From Amylibacter sp. (GTDB lineage Bacteria > Pseudomonadota > Alphaproteobacteria > Rhodobacterales > Rhodobacteraceae): 9,735 nt of DNA. The stretch covers positions 1 to 9,735 of the forward strand of contig JALWOO010000006.1 of the NCBI GenBank assembly GCA_027083485.1, in the 5' to 3' direction. This document shows, piece after piece, positions 6,804 through 9,735 of the stretch. Each line of letters begins with the position of its first letter. Within the stretch, counting starts at the first letter, position 1. The notes beneath the pieces are model-generated. The model was not told the DNA's origin. It ran no database searches and saw only the letters and a program-made list of their open reading frames with translations. The translations under genes and the position numbers were made by a program.

Positions 6804-7370
6804 ATGGTCGCCATATCAACAAAAGACAGGATCATTGCCGCAGCAATGGATATCACCCAGACCAAAGGGGCTAGGCATCTGACCATTGATGCTGTGACCG
6901 TAAAGTCAGGCCTGAGCAAAGGCGGTGTGCTCTATCATTTTCCGTCAAAAGCAGCTTTGCTGGATGGATTGATAAATCAGGCTGTCTTGCAGTTTCGTGC
7001 GCAAATCCAGTCATATCGGGATAATCTGGCCGGGGCACCAAACCCGACTTTGCAGGCACTGGTACAATGGCTCACGGCCATTCTGGATCAAGAGCAATCT
7101 CTGCCCACGGCTTTGTTGGCCGCAAGTGCAGAAGATCCCGAAATGTTGAAACCGGTGCGTGATGCATTCGATGATTTGTGGCGGAAGATACATGCAGAGG
7201 CCACCGATCAATCAACCGTTCTGGTTATTTGGTGCGCCCTGAGCGGGATCCATTATCTTGAAATGTTTCGGCTGGCCCCTGACGGGACGGCGCAACTGCG
7301 TGAGTGTCTCACGCAAATTACGTCGATGCTGAAATATTTGCCGGAGGAGAAAAATGCCAATGCTGTTTAA
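6804..7370 (+). CDS. TetR/AcrR-family transcriptional regulator of the efflux operon
   Basis: This is a 188-residue one-component repressor, a normal length for the family. The N-terminal helix-turn-helix spans about residues 8-54 and contains TIDAVTVKSGLSKGGVLYHF followed by PSKAALLDGLI, the classic TetR signature. The rest is the helical effector-binding and dimerisation domain, with a WCALSGIHYLEMFRLAP segment that recurs in a TetR subgroup. The ATG at 6804 has a modest GGGA (6793-6796) 7 nt upstream, and a later start would cut helix 1. It is the first gene of the operon and overlaps the first adaptor gene by 17 bp, so it is co-transcribed with the pump it probably controls. The palindrome at 6748-6769 is its likely operator. 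The inducer is unknown; a pump substrate is the usual case. Confidence 0.92.
   Translation: MVAISTKDRIIAAAMDITQTKGARHLTIDAVTVKSGLSKGGVLYHFPSKAALLDGLINQAVLQFRAQIQSYRDNLAGAPNPTLQALVQWLTAILDQEQSLPTALLAASAEDPEMLKPVRDAFDDLWRKIHAEATDQSTVLVIWCALSGIHYLEMFRLAPDGTAQLRECLTQITSMLKYLPEEKNANAV
7343..7349 (+). promoter_or_regulatory. Strong ribosome binding site of the first adaptor gene
   Basis: GGAGGAG lies inside the end of the regulator gene, with the GGAGG core 6 nt before the ATG at 7354. It fixes that start over the later Met18 codon, despite the long n-region this gives the signal peptide. Confidence 0.75.
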
Positions 7371-8445
7371 TTTTGCCCATCTGGTTCGGAGGGGGCAACC
7401 GGTTATGCTTGCGATTCTGGTTGCTGCAAGTATTTCAACGCCGGGCAATGCCGGCACTCCGTTGCTTGTGAGTGCAGTGCAGGTGCAATCAAAACCCGCT
7501 ACCGAAACTTTTTCGCTTTCCGGAGAAATTGTCGCGCGTGATGCGGTCGGTTTGTCTTTCCCCATGGGGGGGCGGATCCTTTCGGTGACGGTGCGCGAAG
7601 GAGACAAGGTCGAACAAGGCCAGATTTTGGCACAACTGGAATCAGTGCAACAGGAACAGACGCTGCTCAGTGCCGAAGCGGCTGTAACCGCGGCCAAAGC
7701 CGATTTGCGGCAAGCCGAGGAAGAATTCAAACGTCAGGAAGCGTTTCTGGAACGCGGTGCCACAACCCGTATCCGCCGTGATGAATCCCAGCGTTTGTAC
7801 TTTATCAGCAAAGCCAACGTCGAGCGGGCAGCAGCAGAGTTGAATCGCGCCCGTAAAGCCTATGACGATACCTTTTTGCGCGCTCCGCAAACCGGCGTGA
7901 TTATTGATCGTCTGGCGGACCCCGGCGAGGTGCTTTCTGCTGCCCATCCGGTATTGGAACTGGCATTGGGAGAAGCAATTGATGCGGTGTTCAATGTTCC
8001 TGAATTGATGCCGGCAAAACTGCCGGATGATTTTACCGTATCGCTTGCATTGATTGAAAACCCGAAGGTAAAATTTGCCGGGAAAATTCGCAAAATATCC
8101 CCTTTGGTAAATGCAAAAAGTGGCACAGTCGAGGTCAGCGTCGGTGTTGACAATCCGCCTGCGGGGGTCCGCTTTGGCGATGCGGTGCGGGCAATAATTA
8201 CCCGTCCTGTACCGCCACGAATGACCATCCCTTATACAGCATTGGTTGCCTATAAAGAAGGCACGGCAGTGTGGGTTATTGACCCCGCAACTCTTTCGGT
8301 CACTCTGGCTCCAATCAAGCTGGCGAAACATCTGGACGGTCTGGTCATTGTTTCAGATGGCCTTGCAGAATCCACATTGATTGCAACCAGCGGTGCCCAG
8401 TTGCTCTATCAAGGCCGGTCTGTAAAATTGAAGGAAGGCAAATGA
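7354..8445 (+). CDS. RND efflux periplasmic adaptor (HlyD/MFP family), first of two
   Basis: This is a 363-residue membrane fusion protein linking an RND pump to a TolC-like outer-membrane channel. A signal peptide is visible: RR at 12-13, hydrophobic VMLAILVAASIS, probable cleavage after GNA at about residue 33. There is no lipobox Cys, so it is not a lipoprotein. The lipoyl halves are at 80-96 (VREGDKVEQGQILAQLE) and 175-204 (LRAPQTGVIIDRL). Between them is an alpha-hairpin of about 100-168, followed by beta-barrel and membrane-proximal domains. The hairpin tip reads R127-x3-F131-x6-T138, a variant of the RxxxLxxxxxxS TolC-docking motif. The start overlaps the regulator gene by 17 bp, and the stop overlaps the next start as ATGA. 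It should act with the second adaptor and the permease downstream. The substrate is not predictable. Confidence 0.92.
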   Translation: MPMLFNFAHLVRRGQPVMLAILVAASISTPGNAGTPLLVSAVQVQSKPATETFSLSGEIVARDAVGLSFPMGGRILSVTVREGDKVEQGQILAQLESVQQEQTLLSAEAAVTAAKADLRQAEEEFKRQEAFLERGATTRIRRDESQRLYFISKANVERAAAELNRARKAYDDTFLRAPQTGVIIDRLADPGEVLSAAHPVLELALGEAIDAVFNVPELMPAKLPDDFTVSLALIENPKVKFAGKIRKISPLVNAKSGTVEVSVGVDNPPAGVRFGDAVRAIITRPVPPRMTIPYTALVAYKEGTAVWVIDPATLSVTLAPIKLAKHLDGLVIVSDGLAESTLIATSGAQLLYQGRSVKLKEGK

Positions 8446-9518
8446 TGCGGTTGTTATTACTCATTGCTCCGGTGCTGTTCATCTCGATGTCTGCGGTCGC
8501 GGCAGAGGATGAGGCCGAACCACACAAAATGCTGCCGCGACCTGTTGTCAGCGAAATTACCGGTAAAAACATAGCTGCTGCACGCGGATATCTGGGGACC
8601 GTAACGGCCAGGGTCGAGGTTGATCTGGGTGTCCCGATCTCGGGTATTATTGCAAGCCGTCCTGTCAAGCTTGGCGATACCGTCAAACGCGGTGACATTA
8701 TTGCACAAATTAACCCTGAAACGCTTAAAGCCGCCGTTTGGGCCGCCCGCGCCGGTATCATTGTTGCAGAACAGCAGCTGAATTCGGCGCAAGCTTTGCT
8801 GGAGCGGGAGAAAACCCTGTTTAAACGTGGTGTGGAAAGCAAAGCCAGATTGCAAGATGCCGAGCGCGGCTTTGCCGCAGCGAAAGCGCGTTTGGATCAG
8901 GCACGCGCAACACTGGCACGGGCCGAGGATACACTGGAATCCTCGGTACTGCGCGCCCCGCAAAACGGTATTATCATTGCAACACTGGTGGAGGCCGGTG
9001 CCGCGATTTCGGCAGGTCAGCCCATTGTCAGGCTGGCGGGCACAGATGCCCGTGAACTGGTAGTTGATCTCAGTGAAACCAATCTGGCCTTGTTGCCGCA
9101 AGACGTGGAATTCAGCACACATCTTCTGGCGGTTCCCGATACCAATGCCAAGGCGCGTTTGCGCTCCATTGATCCAGTCGCGGATCAGCGGACCAGAACA
9201 AGGCGCGTGCATTTCCTGTTGACCAATCCGCCTGCGGAGTACCGGATCGGCGCCTTGGCCCGTATTCTGCCACCGCCGCATGGTGGCGGGACTCTCACTG
9301 TTCCCGTTTCGGCCCTGTTAATACAAAACGGACAGGCCCGGGTGTGGCGCATATCCCCCAAAGACAGGGCGGTATCCTCTGTTCCCGTGGTGACAGGGGC
9401 GCAACTGGGGCAACGGGTGGTGGTCCTGTCGGGTCTGGAGCCGGGTCAGGAAATTGTCACCAAAGGTATACATTCACTTAAGGACGGGCAGATTGTTGGC
9501 CCGCGTGTGGTTCAATGA
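8442..9518 (+). CDS. RND efflux periplasmic adaptor (HlyD/MFP family), second of two
   Basis: This is a second membrane fusion protein, 358 residues, clearly different from the first. A short signal peptide (RLLLLIAPVLFISMSAVAA) has probable cleavage at about residue 21. The lipoyl halves are at 75-91 (VKLGDTVKRGDIIAQIN) and 170-199 (LRAPQNGIIIATL). The alpha-hairpin tip carries the canonical docking motif R122-x3-L126-x6-S133. The C-terminal barrel and membrane-proximal parts (TVPVSALLIQNGQARVWRI) are complete. The ATG at 8442 overlaps the previous stop; an adjacent ATG at 8445 has better spacing (6 nt) from GGAAGG (8433-8438), so the protein may lack one Met. Its stop overlaps the permease start as ATGA, implying translational coupling. 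Adaptor pairs serving one RND pump are known from TriA/TriB. Confidence 0.92.
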   Translation: MMRLLLLIAPVLFISMSAVAAEDEAEPHKMLPRPVVSEITGKNIAAARGYLGTVTARVEVDLGVPISGIIASRPVKLGDTVKRGDIIAQINPETLKAAVWAARAGIIVAEQQLNSAQALLEREKTLFKRGVESKARLQDAERGFAAAKARLDQARATLARAEDTLESSVLRAPQNGIIIATLVEAGAAISAGQPIVRLAGTDARELVVDLSETNLALLPQDVEFSTHLLAVPDTNAKARLRSIDPVADQRTRTRRVHFLLTNPPAEYRIGALARILPPPHGGGTLTVPVSALLIQNGQARVWRISPKDRAVSSVPVVTGAQLGQRVVVLSGLEPGQEIVTKGIHSLKDGQIVGPRVVQ

Positions 9519-9735
9519 ACAACCGTTTCAACCTGTCGGACTGGGCGTTAAAGCACCGGTCATTCGTCTGGTATCTGATGGTCCTTTGCATGGTTGCAGG
9601 GGCATTTTCCTATGTGAATATCGGTCGCGAAGAGGATCCGGATTTCACCATTAAAACCATGGTCATTTCTGCCGCCTTACCGGGTGCGACCGTGCGGGAA
9701 ACTCTGGATCAGGTCACCGACCGCATAGAAAAGAA
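9515..9735 (+). CDS. RND efflux permease, N-terminal 73 residues (truncated by window edge)
   Basis: The frame is open from the ATG at 9515 to the right edge. The sequence starts MNNRFNLSDWALKHRSFVWY, an amphipathic cytoplasmic helix. The first transmembrane helix follows at about residues 15-33 (FVWYLMVLCMVAGAFSYV), then GREEDPDFTIKTMVISAALP and GATVRETLDQVTDRIEK. The REEDPxFTIKTMV and PGAT motifs mark the start of the porter domain of AcrB/MdtB/TriC-type proton-driven RND pumps. A complete member has about 1000-1050 residues, so most of it lies outside the window. It overlaps the second adaptor stop by 4 bp and has only a weak upstream Shine-Dalgarno, consistent with coupling. The substrate class cannot be judged from this fragment. 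Confidence 0.9.
   Translation, partial: MNNRFNLSDWALKHRSFVWYLMVLCMVAGAFSYVNIGREEDPDFTIKTMVISAALPGATVRETLDQVTDRIEK

Overview
The window looks like a chromosomal segment of a free-living Gram-negative bacterium, most likely an alphaproteobacterium. The evidence is a type I-secreted RTX/cadherin-like protein, a membrane histidine kinase with a periplasmic sensor, and a tripartite RND efflux operon, all in DNA of moderate GC. The genus cannot be fixed from the sequence alone.

Layout. (1) Positions 3-2360 (+) hold the 3' part of a large secreted protein. It has the end of a cadherin/VCBS-like repeat at the left edge, a beta-rich domain, two more cadherin-like repeats, about eight unusually spaced RTX calcium-binding units and a type I secretion-type C-terminus. 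Its real start lies upstream of the window. (2) Positions 2361-2793 are a gene-free gap between two convergent genes. It carries three inverted repeats, the largest being a 164-bp element with 46-bp perfect arms bounded by CTAG, which is best read as a MITE or non-autonomous IS relic. (3) Positions 2794-6492 (-) encode a very large sensor histidine kinase: TM, HBM-like periplasmic sensor, TM, HAMP, a chain of PAS domains of which the last three are tandem copies, then HisKA and HATPase_c. There is no receiver domain and no response regulator in the window. (4) Positions 6493-6803 are a divergent intergenic region with a palindromic operator overlapping a likely promoter. (5) Positions 6804-9735 (+) form a tightly packed operon: a TetR-family regulator, two consecutive HlyD/MFP periplasmic adaptors and the first 73 codons of an RND permease, with start/stop overlaps at each junction.

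How it works together. The operon reads as a self-regulated efflux system with two different adaptors for one pump, an arrangement known from TriABC of Pseudomonas aeruginosa. The TetR protein probably represses from the operator just upstream of its own gene until an effector relieves it. The kinase and the RTX protein are not visibly linked to the pump. No clearly new system is evident. The items most worth a second look are the long perfect palindrome, the RTX super-repeat with long loops, the unclassified beta domain, the PAS triplication and the paired adaptors with different TolC-docking tips.
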